Positions 24,410 to 33,174 of a stretch of DNA of 39,291 bases are shown piece after piece (positions within the stretch are counted from its first letter, which is position 1; every line of letters begins with the position of its first letter). The stretch comes from Helicobacteraceae bacterium (GTDB lineage Bacteria > Campylobacterota > Campylobacteria > Campylobacterales > Sulfurimonadaceae): the NCBI GenBank assembly GCA_015484575.1, contig WFND01000173.1:1-39291 (forward strand), read 5' to 3'. A program made the translations under genes and the position numbers. The notes under the pieces are model-generated. The model had not been told where the DNA came from. It ran no database searches and was given only the letters and a program-made list of their open reading frames with translations.

Positions 24410-26899
24410 TTACTCGTCATAATGTGAAAAATAGGTATTTGAAAATTCATTTGAACACTCTAAATACAACTCGGACAGAGATGTTAAAATCTCATCAAGA
24501 TTGCTGTATATTCCATCTTCATCTGATGTGAGAAGCAGATTTTCAATATTGGCTGTTTTTAGTAAAGTTTGAGCTTTTGATATTGGCTCTTCGTAAGTGG
24601 ATAGAGACTCTTTTGCTTTTGGCAGAGATTGAAACTCTTTTAAAAGCTCATCTGTTATATATGTTAATGATTTTGGAAATTGAGTATTTAAGATGAGAAA
24701 ATCTACCATATTTTCTAATGTTAAGGAGCTTTTATAGTGGGCTCTGTATGCGTTGAAGCTGCCTATAGAGTTTAACATGCCCTCTAAAACGTCATAACTC
24801 GTAGCTTTATCTAGTTTTAGACACAGCATTGATCTAGCTTTTGAGATAAGCAGTAGAGAGTTTTCAATCTTACAGCCTATCTCATAAAGGATAAGACCCT
24901 GCTCTTTAAAGATACTTTCACTAACAAGCTCTTTGTATGCTACAAGGTAGATTAAGAATTTATCTAGCTCTTTAGCTACTACTGTTGTAGGATCGTTTTG
25001 TCTGTTTATAAACTCATGCCACTCTTTTTGCATCTTCTCAAACAGTTTACTTGACTCAAATGTCAATAGATCTTTTAGATTTAGATTTGTATTTGAAAGC
25101 ATCGACATCGTAAATGAGAGTGAGCCTGAACGCATAGTCTCTTTTATGATAGATGTTATCTCTAACATAGGAAAAATTTCCAAACTCTCTCTGTTTTTAG
25201 TGTCTAAAAATCCGGGATAGCTCATAGTCATATGTGTTAAAGAGTTCTGTAAAATCTTCTGTGACTCTTTTGATGTTGCTACCTCATATCTATAATAATT
25301 GGTTATCTTTTTGATTACATGTAAGATTAATCTTGTTGTAGAGATACATCGTGCAAGGTATCTGCCAAGCCAGAATAGGTTTTCGGCTTTAGGTGTCGGT
25401 ATCTCATCTATTGAAGTCTCACTGTATGGGAGATAGTCAAAAAAGTTTATAGGAGATTTCTCATCTTCTCCCAAAATCCATAAATCTTTACTCGTACCGC
25501 CTTTACTTGAAGAGACCAAGAGGGTATCTTTTACATTTGATACTCTGACCAAGCCTCCATTCATAACCGAGTAAGAGTCATCTTTTTTAAGACAAAATGT
25601 TCTGATTACCGCATTTCTAGGCTCAATAGTGTTTTGAGTATAATAAGGAGCAGTAGAAAAATCAACATCTTCTTGTGCAACATATTGATTTGGGTATTTT
25701 AGCAGTAAAGTACGTAAATTTTCACGCTCATATAGAGACATTTTTTTACCAAAATAGACCTGTATATTTTCAGTTTTATCTATCTTTTTTACTATGAGAG
25801 TCTCTAAATTTTCAAGTACAAAATCCAACTCTTTTTTCTGTCCACACCACCAAGTAGCTATCTGTGGAAGGATTAGCTTCTCTTTTAAAAAATATTGTGA
25901 AACTTTTTCCATAAATGGATTTAGACCTGTATTTTCCAGTATGGCACTTCCTATGGGATTTATCATATTTAGGTTATTTTGCCTCATAGACTCAACCATA
26001 CCGGCAACTCCCAATCTGGAGTCGTTTTTAAGCTCTAAAGGGTCACAATATCTATCATCTACACGTCTTAAAAGGGTATTTATCTTTTTTAGACCGCTTA
26101 AACTTTTAAGCCATAATGAGCCGTTTTTACTAAGAAGGTCATCTCCTTGAACCATGTTTATACCAAGATAAGAGCTAAGATATGAGTGTTCAAAATATGT
26201 CTCATTATGAGGTCCGGGAGTTAAAAGTGCTGCTGTTGATATATCTGAATCTGTAAGCTCATTTAGTATCTGTTTAAAATCTTTAATAAACGCAGATAGT
26301 TTGTTTATAGCGATATTTGGATACAGCTCTTTAGATATAATATTCATAGTAAGTCTGTTTTCTATCGCATATCCAAGACCGGAGGGTGCTTGTGTCTTAT
26401 CGTTGATTACCCACATCTTTCCATCTGGACCTCTTGCGATGTCCGTTGCGTAAAAGTATAAATTGAAATTTTCTTTATCTCCAAAGTTAAAAACCTCACT
26501 AGAGAAACCTTTGTGAGAGTATATAACCTCTGCTGGTATGATATTGTCTTTTATTAGATTTCGATTTGAGTATAAATCTTTCAAGATGAGATTGAAAAGT
26601 TTTGCACGCTGTTTTAACCCCTTTTTTATCTCTATCCACTCATCTTGAGCAATAACAAAAGGAATAGGGTCAAGACTCCAAGAGCGGGTAGTCTCTCCAT
26701 CGACTCTGTCATATGTGTTGTATGTTACCCCGTTATCCTCAAAATGCCAATCTATCTCCTCTTGCTTTTTTTGAAGTGTCTTTAAAGTAGCACTTTCAAT
26801 ATCACTTAAAATATCTCTCCAGCACTCTCTGATATTGCCATTTTCATCAAAAACTTCATCAAAAGATGATTCGCAAGTGTAGTTATCGAAAATCTGCAT
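24410..26899 (-). CDS. Fused circularly permuted ATP-grasp / alpha-E protein
   Basis: The 829-residue protein combines a circularly permuted ATP-grasp domain (about 1-495, with 'LTPGPHNETYFEHSYL' and GGTSKDLW) and an alpha-E domain (about 505-820, with 'NLFWLGRYLARC'). It therefore equals a fusion of the two plus-strand genes at 19360-21382. Compared with the split copy the ATP-loop region reads 'IDKTENIQVYFG' in place of the glycine-rich GGYG, and the alpha-E signature has Ala where Glu is usual (LARC versus LERT). It could be a variant ligase or a non-catalytic partner. It starts directly at the stop of the upstream 1121-residue gene (TAG-ATG) and contains one TTACATGTAA copy in the alpha-E part. 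Confidence 0.88.
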   Translation of the reverse strand: MQIFDNYTCESSFDEVFDENGNIRECWRDILSDIESATLKTLQKKQEEIDWHFEDNGVTYNTYDRVDGETTRSWSLDPIPFVIAQDEWIEIKKGLKQRAKLFNLILKDLYSNRNLIKDNIIPAEVIYSHKGFSSEVFNFGDKENFNLYFYATDIARGPDGKMWVINDKTQAPSGLGYAIENRLTMNIISKELYPNIAINKLSAFIKDFKQILNELTDSDISTAALLTPGPHNETYFEHSYLSSYLGINMVQGDDLLSKNGSLWLKSLSGLKKINTLLRRVDDRYCDPLELKNDSRLGVAGMVESMRQNNLNMINPIGSAILENTGLNPFMEKVSQYFLKEKLILPQIATWWCGQKKELDFVLENLETLIVKKIDKTENIQVYFGKKMSLYERENLRTLLLKYPNQYVAQEDVDFSTAPYYTQNTIEPRNAVIRTFCLKKDDSYSVMNGGLVRVSNVKDTLLVSSSKGGTSKDLWILGEDEKSPINFFDYLPYSETSIDEIPTPKAENLFWLGRYLARCISTTRLILHVIKKITNYYRYEVATSKESQKILQNSLTHMTMSYPGFLDTKNRESLEIFPMLEITSIIKETMRSGSLSFTMSMLSNTNLNLKDLLTFESSKLFEKMQKEWHEFINRQNDPTTVVAKELDKFLIYLVAYKELVSESIFKEQGLILYEIGCKIENSLLLISKARSMLCLKLDKATSYDVLEGMLNSIGSFNAYRAHYKSSLTLENMVDFLILNTQFPKSLTYITDELLKEFQSLPKAKESLSTYEEPISKAQTLLKTANIENLLLTSDEDGIYSNLDEILTSLSELYLECSNEFSNTYFSHYDE
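25315..25324. repeat. TTACATGTAA palindrome, copy 12
   Basis: Exact copy inside the fused ATP-grasp/alpha-E gene, Leu-His-Val frame. Confidence 0.9.
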
Positions 26900-29800
26900 C
26901 TACTGCTTTGCCCACTTTCGACGCAGGTCAAGTGTATTTGGATACTCTAAGCTCTGTGCAACTTCTTGAAAATAGAAACGTTTTTTCTCTTTGCCCTTTG
27001 ATACAATAGCTCTTTTTGCACCATTTACATCATTCATGCTCTGCTGTATTGATGCCGCTGAAATATGTTCAACTTCTCCTTGGGTGTGATTAAAATCCCA
27101 AAATCTGCTGATACGTCGTGATTCTGCTTCATAAGAGTTTACGGGAAATGAGTCATAAGTACGTCCACCGGGATGTGAAACATAATAGGTCATACCCCCG
27201 ATAGAGTGCTGATTCCACCTATCTACAACATCAAAAACCAAAGGGGTATCAACACCTATAGTAGGGTGAAGTGCAGACCAAGGCTGCCAAGCTTTATATT
27301 TTACACCTGCTACAAACTCTCCTTCTACTCCTGTCGGGCTTAGAGGTATGGCTACAGAGTTACATGTAAGAGTATATCTCTCTGGTGTGAAGTTTGTCAC
27401 TTTTATCTGAACACGCTCTAGTGAAGAGTCAACATAACGTGCAGTTCCTTGCGAACCGCTCTCTTCCCCAAGTACATGCCAAGGTTCAATAGCTGCACGA
27501 AGCTCAAGGTGAAAATTCTCAACCGTTGCCATCCCGTAAAGAGGAAATCTAAACTCAAAAAACGGATCAAACCAGTCAAGTTCAAAAGGGTAGCCTTCAT
27601 TGTTTAAAAATTCAACAATATCTCGTATGTCCTCTTTTACATAATGTTCTAACAAGAACTTATCATGTAACTGTGTTCCCCATCGTACAAGTTTATGCTT
27701 GTAAGGTTTTCTCCAAAACAGTGAAGTCAGAGTTCTTACAAGTAACATCTGTAATAGTGCCATCTTGGAGTGTGGCGGCATATCAAAAGCACGAAGCTCT
27801 AAGATACCAAGTCTTCCAGAGCTAGAATCCGGAGAATACAGCTTATCTATACAAAATTCAGAGCGGTGAGTATTTCCGGTGATGTCTGTAAGCATATGGC
27901 GAAATAGTCTATCTGTAAGCCAGAAAGGAACTTCACCGTTTTCTGGTATCTGTGAAAAGGCTATCTCTAGTTCATAAAGATTTTCTAATCGTCCTTCATC
28001 TATACGAGGTGCCTGTGAAGTTGGACCTATAAAAGCACCTGAGAAGAGATATGATAGACCCGGATGATGCTGCCAAAACGTCAACAGACTTCTTAAAAGT
28101 TCCGGACGCCTAAGAAGTGGGCTGTCTTCTGGTTTTAAAGCACCTATTGTAACGTGATTTCCTCCACCTGTTCCCGTATGCTTTCCATCAAGCATGAATT
28201 TTTCAGTTCCAAGACGTGATTGTTTTGCATCTTCATAAAGTGTAAAGAGATTATCCGTCAGCTCTTGCCAAGAGGTTGCGGGTTGAATATTTACCTCTAT
28301 AACACCGGGGTCTGGAGTAACTTTTATAGTATCAAGACGCAAGTCGTGAGCCGGTTCATAACCTTCCAAGACCACTTTTATATCCAGTTTTTTAGCTACT
28401 GCTTCTATGGAAGCTATGAGGTCTAAAAAGGCATCTGTATGATTTAGAGGCGGTAAGAAGATATAGAGTTTTCCATCTCTAATTTCAATATTTAATGCAG
28501 TTCTGACAAAGATGGCATCTGGATCGTTTTTAATCTTCATCGTCTCCACTTTTTCACAGCGTTTTTTGGCTTTTTTGATAAACTTTTTAAGTTTTGGTGT
28601 CGGTTTAAACGGGTCAGGCTCATGATGAGGTGTATGCTCTTCTTCCGGGTTTTCTATCAAAGAGTCCATAGGAAGACGAAGACCTAGAGGAGAATTTCCG
28701 GGAATTAAAAATAGATTTCCACGTCTAAACTCCCAAGCAGAGCTTATCCATGAAGTTTCACCATAATTTAGAGGTAAAACATAGCCTACACTTTTGCTTA
28801 AGCCTTGGCTTAAAACTTTGGCAATGGTTCTGCGTTGTAAAGAGTCTTTTAAGTCACATTTAAGAGGATCAAAATCAATAGGAAGTTCAGCTTCTTTCAT
28901 AATATAATGAATAGGGTCTTCAAAAGCATCCATAATGTTTTGATCACTAACACCCAATGTTAAAGCTAAAGTTTTTATGAATTTTTTTGCATCTTTATTG
29001 GTGTAAGAGTAGCTTTTGTTCATATCTGCAAACAGAGAAGCATCTTTCCAGATGGCTTTTCCGTCTTTTCTCCAGATAATAGCTGTCTGCCATCTTGGTA
29101 TTGGCTCTCCCGGATACCATTTCCCTTGTGAGTAGTGAAGCATTCCGCCTTTAGTAAAGGATTTTAAAAGTCTTCTTGATAGTATATCTGCCAATTCACG
29201 CTTATGCTCCCCGTCAGCTTCCGTATTCCACTGAGCCGACTCCATATCATCTATAGATACAAAAGTGGGCTCTCCACCCATACTAAGACGAACATCATTC
29301 TCTTTTAGCTCTCTATCTACATCAAAACCTAGCTTATAGATAGCATCCCATTGCTCGTCTCTATATGGTTTGGTAACACGAGGAGATTCAAATATTCTAG
29401 TAACTGTATTTGAGTATTCAAATTCTGTTTCACACTTATCGCTCAATCCTTCAATAGCGTGTGCAGACTCAAAAGATGGAGTACATGCAAGGGGAATATG
29501 ACCTTCACCGGCAAAAAGACCGCTAGTTGCATCAAGTCCAACCCAACCTGCACCCGGTAGATAGACCTCTGTCCAAGCGTGTAAATCTGTAAAATCTTCT
29601 TCAGGACCACTAGGACCATCAAGTGATTTTTCATCAGCGGAGAGTTGAACTAGGTAGCCAGATACAAATCTTGCAGCAAATCCTAAGTGACGTAAAACCT
29701 GAACAAAAAGCCAAGCATAATCTCTACAGCTTCCAAGCTTGTTTCCCAAGGTTACTTCACACTTTTGTACACCTGCCTCAAGACGTATCGTGTAGTTTAG

Positions 29801-30265
29801 GTACTCATATATTTTTCTGTTAAGATAGACTATGAAGTCATTTATAGGCTGTTTTTTTAAATCGAGTGATTTTAAGAATTTTTTTAAATGTTTGCCTTTT
29901 TCTGTTATTTCCAGATATGGCGATAGCTCTTTTTTTAGATCATCTTTATACTCAAAAGGATAATTTTCTGCATACTCATCAACAAAAAAATCAAATGGAT
30001 TAATAGTGATTAAATCTGCAATGATTTCAACATCAATACCAAATTCTGTCACTTTTTCAGGAAAGACAATTCTAGCAAGATAGTTCCCAAAAGGGTCTTG
30101 TTGCCAGTTTATAAAGTGATTTTTTGGTGTTATTTTCATGGAGTAGGCTTCTATAGGAGTTCTACTGTGTGGAGCGGGGCGAAGTCTTATGATATGTGGA
30201 GATAGCGATATAGGTCGGTCATATTTATAGTGTGTTTTATGTGAAAGTACAACTTTAAGTGCCAT
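26900..30265 (-). CDS. Transglutaminase-DUF2126 (putative amidoligase) fusion
   Basis: The 1121-residue protein starts with a bacterial transglutaminase N-domain (about 1-90) and a transglutaminase core with C180 (GSCRDY), H229 (LHAW) and D245 (GLDATS). From about residue 325 ('NDVRLSMGGEPTF') to the end it is DUF2126, a family labelled putative amidoligase and related to glutamine-synthetase-like ligases. It thus joins an amide-cutting or transfer domain to a predicted amide-forming one. It is the first gene of the minus-strand operon and starts with AAAAGGA. A consensus TATAAT is at plus 30303-30308. No signal peptide is present, so the reaction is likely cytoplasmic. One TTACATGTAA copy is near the 3' end. 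Confidence 0.9.
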   Translation of the reverse strand: MALKVVLSHKTHYKYDRPISLSPHIIRLRPAPHSRTPIEAYSMKITPKNHFINWQQDPFGNYLARIVFPEKVTEFGIDVEIIADLITINPFDFFVDEYAENYPFEYKDDLKKELSPYLEITEKGKHLKKFLKSLDLKKQPINDFIVYLNRKIYEYLNYTIRLEAGVQKCEVTLGNKLGSCRDYAWLFVQVLRHLGFAARFVSGYLVQLSADEKSLDGPSGPEEDFTDLHAWTEVYLPGAGWVGLDATSGLFAGEGHIPLACTPSFESAHAIEGLSDKCETEFEYSNTVTRIFESPRVTKPYRDEQWDAIYKLGFDVDRELKENDVRLSMGGEPTFVSIDDMESAQWNTEADGEHKRELADILSRRLLKSFTKGGMLHYSQGKWYPGEPIPRWQTAIIWRKDGKAIWKDASLFADMNKSYSYTNKDAKKFIKTLALTLGVSDQNIMDAFEDPIHYIMKEAELPIDFDPLKCDLKDSLQRRTIAKVLSQGLSKSVGYVLPLNYGETSWISSAWEFRRGNLFLIPGNSPLGLRLPMDSLIENPEEEHTPHHEPDPFKPTPKLKKFIKKAKKRCEKVETMKIKNDPDAIFVRTALNIEIRDGKLYIFLPPLNHTDAFLDLIASIEAVAKKLDIKVVLEGYEPAHDLRLDTIKVTPDPGVIEVNIQPATSWQELTDNLFTLYEDAKQSRLGTEKFMLDGKHTGTGGGNHVTIGALKPEDSPLLRRPELLRSLLTFWQHHPGLSYLFSGAFIGPTSQAPRIDEGRLENLYELEIAFSQIPENGEVPFWLTDRLFRHMLTDITGNTHRSEFCIDKLYSPDSSSGRLGILELRAFDMPPHSKMALLQMLLVRTLTSLFWRKPYKHKLVRWGTQLHDKFLLEHYVKEDIRDIVEFLNNEGYPFELDWFDPFFEFRFPLYGMATVENFHLELRAAIEPWHVLGEESGSQGTARYVDSSLERVQIKVTNFTPERYTLTCNSVAIPLSPTGVEGEFVAGVKYKAWQPWSALHPTIGVDTPLVFDVVDRWNQHSIGGMTYYVSHPGGRTYDSFPVNSYEAESRRISRFWDFNHTQGEVEHISAASIQQSMNDVNGAKRAIVSKGKEKKRFYFQEVAQSLEYPNTLDLRRKWAKQ
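27360..27369. repeat. TTACATGTAA palindrome, copy 13
   Basis: Exact copy inside the transglutaminase-DUF2126 gene, Leu-Thr-Cys frame. Confidence 0.9.
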
Positions 30266-30302
30266 GAATTTCCTTTTAAAAATAGAGAGTTTTTAATCTG
30301 TT

Positions 30303-30308
30303 ATTATA
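30303..30308 (-). promoter_or_regulatory. -10 box of the amidoligase operon
   Basis: Minus-strand TATAAT lies about 38 bases upstream of the ATG of the transglutaminase-DUF2126 gene, between it and the pseudogene. No clear -35 is seen. Confidence 0.4.
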
Positions 30309-30351
30309 TCACTAAAGACTTCAGTTTTGTATCTCCTCATTTCAATCGTTC

Positions 30352-30998
30352 TTAAACGAGCAGTAATAGCCACTCTAAGATATTGATTACTTTAATAGTA
30401 TAACCATCAATAATCTCTTCTTGTGATGTATCCATACTCAATAAAAGAAGCTCTATCTGGTTTGAACGTTTCAATTCATCAGCAGCTTTTACTAAGGATC
30501 GTAGTTCTCTATTTTTCGTCTTTTTATCTGCAATGGTTTGATTCACTTGTATGAGATGTGTAACTTGTTCATACTCTTTGATTAAAAAATCAACCTCGTA
30601 TCCCTGTGCAGTTTTAAAATAATAAATCTCATCAAATCTCCGTTTAAGCTCAAGATAGACTATGTTTTCCAACATATCACCAATGCGTCTGCCCACATCA
30701 AAAGAGACTCTTTTAGAAAGTCCGGTGTCAATTTATTTTTTATCTTTGTAATAGAGATGGTATTTGAGATAAATAAGATGTTTTCTTTAGAAACACCACT
30801 TTTTATAAGACTCTGAATATGATTAAGCAAGATGGTCGATTTGCCACTGCGTCTTACACCTTTGAGAAAGATAATTTCATCTGTACTAGCTTTATGCAGC
30901 ACTTCAGATTCATAAGTTTTACGTAACAAACTCTCTGTAAAAAGTTTGGATTAGTAATTCCAATCTTCTAGTATTGCTAGTATCTCTTTTTTATCCAT
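30352..30998 (-). pseudogene. Decayed AAA_14/DUF4143 ATPase gene
   Basis: The ATG at 30996-30998 starts the family-typical 'MDKKEILAILEDWNY' but codon 16 is TAA. The frame then continues through Walker A GVRRSGKST to about 30780. There the sequence jumps, by a large internal deletion and frame change, to the C-terminal part. That part runs 'KYHLYYKDKK', a TAA stop (plus 30733-30735), 'IDTGLSKRVSF' and 'MLENIVYLELKRR', and ends at 30352. Intact members have about 380-400 residues; just over half remains. Two short open frames (30352-30696 and 30660-30929) are fragments of it, not genes. The family is a common, often decaying accessory ATPase of unclear function. Confidence 0.85.
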
Positions 30999-31079
30999 AA
31001 CTACTATTTTGTAATATTATATCGTAAAATTAACAGATATATTGGATGATTTATTAATTATTATAGCTATATCTAAGTC

Positions 31080-31089
31080 TTACATGTAA
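31080..31089. repeat. TTACATGTAA palindrome, copy 14 (intergenic)
   Basis: Exact copy between the decayed ATPase gene and rpsR, 27 bases beyond the rpsR hairpin. Confidence 0.9.
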
Positions 31090-31115
31090 GAGAATCTATG
31101 ATTGCTATAGGTATC

Positions 31116-31132
31116 CCCATCGAGACGATGGG
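31116..31132 (-). terminator. Hairpin after rpsR (candidate terminator)
   Basis: CCCATCG and CGATGGG (7 bp) with a three-base loop lie ten bases after the rpsR stop. No U tract follows on the minus strand, so it may be a weak terminator, a 3' end protector, or Rho-assisted. Confidence 0.4.
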
Positions 31133-31141
31133 AATGAGGAG

Positions 31142-31405
31142 TTATTTCATATTTTCAAAAGGGTTAACAACCACTTCTTTACGTGAAACGGTGTATGGTA
31201 CTAGTGCTGCTGAACGTGCACGTTTTATTGAGATAGTAACCATATCTTGGTGACGTTTACAGTTTCCTGTAAGACGACGTGGCATAATTTTATAACGCTC
31301 AGATAGTGAGTATTTTAGTGATGCTACATCTTTGTAATCAATGAAGTCAATTTTTGCTTCACAATATTTACAGTAACGTTTTTTGTATTTTCTTCTTTCT
31401 GCCAT
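31142..31405 (-). CDS. rpsR: Ribosomal protein bS18
   Basis: The 87-residue small-subunit protein has the bS18 pattern '[30 protein letters not shown]'-type core (only parts quoted here: RRLTG, CKRHQ). Two N-terminal cysteines (CKYC, 12-15) and the later Cys before KRHQ identify the zinc-binding C+ form. It is the third gene of rpsF-ssb-rpsR, with AAGGA before the ATG and 21 bases after ssb. Confidence 0.97.
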   Translation of the reverse strand: MAERRKYKKRYCKYCEAKIDFIDYKDVASLKYSLSERYKIMPRRLTGNCKRHQDMVTISIKRARSAALVPYTVSRKEVVVNPFENMK

Positions 31406-31426
31406 AATTTTTCCTTATATTATTTT

Positions 31427-31981
31427 TTAAAATGGAATTTCATCTTCATCTATATCAATTTCAGGGAGATTGTTCTCTGGCATCTTTGGTGCACTTTGAG
31501 GAGTATTGTACCTTGGCTCTTGCTGTTGAGGAGCATTTTGCTGTGGTGTATTGTACTGATTTGGTGCTTGATATGATGAATTTTGCTGTGGTTCATAGCT
31601 ACTGTTTTGTTGAGGAGGGTTGTTGTATCCACCTGAATTTTGAGCAGATGAGGCATCGTTTCTGGAGTCTAACATCTGCATATTTTCAACATTTATAGTA
31701 TGCTTTGAACGTTTCTGACCGTTTTGATCTACCCATTGGTCAAATTTTAGTCGTCCTTCTACAAGTATTTTACTTCCTTTACGAAGGTATTGGTTAGCTA
31801 TCTCACCTGAGCGTCCAAAAAAAGTAATATCAATAAACATCACCTCCTCTTTTTTCTCACCGTTACTTGTAAACTTACGACTTGTAGCAATAGCACTGTT
31901 TGCAACAGCAGTACCACTTTGTAAATATCGAAGTTCTATGTCACGTGTTAAATTTCCAACCAATATGACTTTGTTATACAT
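31427..31981 (-). CDS. ssb: Single-stranded DNA-binding protein
   Basis: The 184-residue protein has an N-terminal OB fold ('KVILVGNLTRDIELRY', 'ILVEGRLKFDQW') over about 110 residues, a Gln/Asn/Pro-rich flexible linker (about 115-165), and the acidic tip DEDEIPF that recruits repair and replication partners. It lies between rpsF and rpsR with AAGGA seven bases before the start. Length and layout are typical. Confidence 0.97.
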   Translation of the reverse strand: MYNKVILVGNLTRDIELRYLQSGTAVANSAIATSRKFTSNGEKKEEVMFIDITFFGRSGEIANQYLRKGSKILVEGRLKFDQWVDQNGQKRSKHTINVENMQMLDSRNDASSAQNSGGYNNPPQQNSSYEPQQNSSYQAPNQYNTPQQNAPQQQEPRYNTPQSAPKMPENNLPEIDIDEDEIPF

Positions 31982-31999
31982 AGGGTGTCCTTATCTTAA

Positions 32000-32434
32000 T
32001 TAAGCTTCTTCAGCTTGTGCTTCTTCAGCAACTACAGTTTCTGCAGTTTCTGCAGTTTCTGCAGGTGCAACAGGTGCTTTTTCTTCAGTTTTAGCAGATA
32101 ACTTTTCTGTTTTAGCAACTAAATCGTTCCATGCTTTAACTTCACGTTTTGAATCATATTTGATTGTAACGAAACGAAGAAGTTCTTCATTAATACGGTA
32201 GCGACGCTCGATTTCAGCGATGTTTTTAGGCTCCATTGTAAAATAGATAACATAGAAATAACCACGTACACTTTTCTCAATCGGGTAGGCTAACTTACGG
32301 ATTCCCATGTCGTTGCAAACTTTAATCTCACCACCATTTGAGGTGATAATATCTTTAATTGCAGCCAATTGGCTTTTGATTTCTTCTTCTGTTAATGTCG
32401 GTTTAACAATTACGAGGTTTTCGTAGTGTCTCAT
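32000..32434 (-). CDS. rpsF: Ribosomal protein bS6
   Basis: The 144-residue small-subunit protein has the bS6 start 'MRHYENLVIVKPTL' and 'DMGIRKLAYPIEKSVRGYFYVIYF'-like strands (shortened), then an acidic Ala/Glu/Thr/Val-rich tail of about 30 residues. The tail includes three AET repeats coded by a perfect 9-bp tandem repeat. It is the first gene of the rpsF-ssb-rpsR operon; AAAGGAG (plus 32445-32450 region) precedes the start. Confidence 0.96.
   Translation of the reverse strand: MRHYENLVIVKPTLTEEEIKSQLAAIKDIITSNGGEIKVCNDMGIRKLAYPIEKSVRGYFYVIYFTMEPKNIAEIERRYRINEELLRFVTIKYDSKREVKAWNDLVAKTEKLSAKTEEKAPVAPAETAETAETVVAEEAQAEEA
32038..32064. repeat. 9-bp tandem repeat in rpsF tail
   Basis: TTTCTGCAG is repeated three times without change (plus strand). 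It encodes part of the Ala-Glu-Thr tail of bS6. Copy-number change would keep the frame and only lengthen or shorten the tail. Confidence 0.9.
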
Positions 32435-32550
32435 AGAGTATATTCTCCTTTTGGAATTCGACCCTTCTGGCTATAAATATATGTAAAATACATACAAAGA
32501 GAAAGGAACTTGAAATTTTACTAAAATGAAGCTTAAAAAGTGGTAAGTAT

Positions 32551-32566
32551 GTGTGCCTAAGCACAC
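32551..32566. other. Short hairpin between lipoprotein gene and rpsF
   Basis: GTGTGC and GCACAC with a CTAA loop. On the plus strand six A residues follow; on the minus strand the T run precedes the stem, so it is not a canonical terminator for the minus-strand lipoprotein gene ending at 32581. It may still end or protect that transcript. The 146-base gap otherwise holds the probable rpsF promoter, without a clear consensus. Confidence 0.35.
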
Positions 32567-32580
32567 AAAAAAGTCTATTT

Positions 32581-33174
32581 TTATCTCTCTTTTAGAAGCT
32601 GTAACATTGCACAGTTCATAGGGAGAGTTTTAGAGTATGAGCCTTCTATTAAACCTGTTTGCAGATTTACAAGTTTAATAAATACGATAACTTCTGAATC
32701 TGTAGCCGTGTATGTTCCTGCTATTGCATGTTTTACGTTTATATTATCTGTACGTATTTTTCTTATGTCACGAGATAAAATTTTTAATCCATTAGCGGAT
32801 AATTTAAAATATTTTGACACTTCAGCCTCTATAACTTTCATGTCAAGTTCATTTGTAAGAGAATTTTTTATACTGTTTGATAAAACATATCCCAGTTTCG
32901 TCTGATTTTCCAAAGACGTTAAATCAACAAACTCTGTCACAATTATATCTTTTGGAAGATCGTAAATATCATCAAATATCTCATCAACAGCTTCATCGGT
33001 TAAAGCCTGATAGTTAACACGACTGTCGGCTAAAGTGTAATTCTTCTCTTCTTGGGCAATGTAACATCTCTCTTGTTTGTGTGAATCATAGCTTACCACT
33101 TTCTGATAACAGCCACTTAGAGCAAATGTGCTAGAGAGTATAAGTGCTGATGAAATTAATGTTGAAATTTTCAT
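32581..33174 (-). CDS. FlgO-like lipoprotein (second copy)
   Basis: The 197-residue protein has a lipobox (LSGC at about residue 22). Residues about 75-190 resemble the FlgO domain: 'IIVTEFVDLTSL', 'KLGYVLSNSIKNSL', 'HAIAGTYTATDSEVIVFIKLV'. FlgO proteins are outer-membrane or periplasmic proteins first described with Vibrio flagella. The ATG overlaps the stop of the upstream FlgO-like gene by four bases (ATGA), so the two are coupled. It is more divergent than its neighbour. Confidence 0.72.
   Translation of the reverse strand: MKISTLISSALILSSTFALSGCYQKVVSYDSHKQERCYIAQEEKNYTLADSRVNYQALTDEAVDEIFDDIYDLPKDIIVTEFVDLTSLENQTKLGYVLSNSIKNSLTNELDMKVIEAEVSKYFKLSANGLKILSRDIRKIRTDNINVKHAIAGTYTATDSEVIVFIKLVNLQTGLIEGSYSKTLPMNCAMLQLLKER

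Noticed and set aside
25794-26150. 118-codon open frame antisense to the fused ATP-grasp gene
   Set aside because: It lies wholly within a well supported gene on the other strand and has no start signals or known motifs.
30352-30929. Two separate small genes
   Set aside because: They are the C-terminal and N-terminal pieces of one AAA_14/DUF4143 gene in different frames, with nonsense codons.
32551-32566. Rho-independent terminator for the FlgO-like gene
   Set aside because: The T run is on the wrong side of the stem for minus-strand transcription; listed only as a hairpin.
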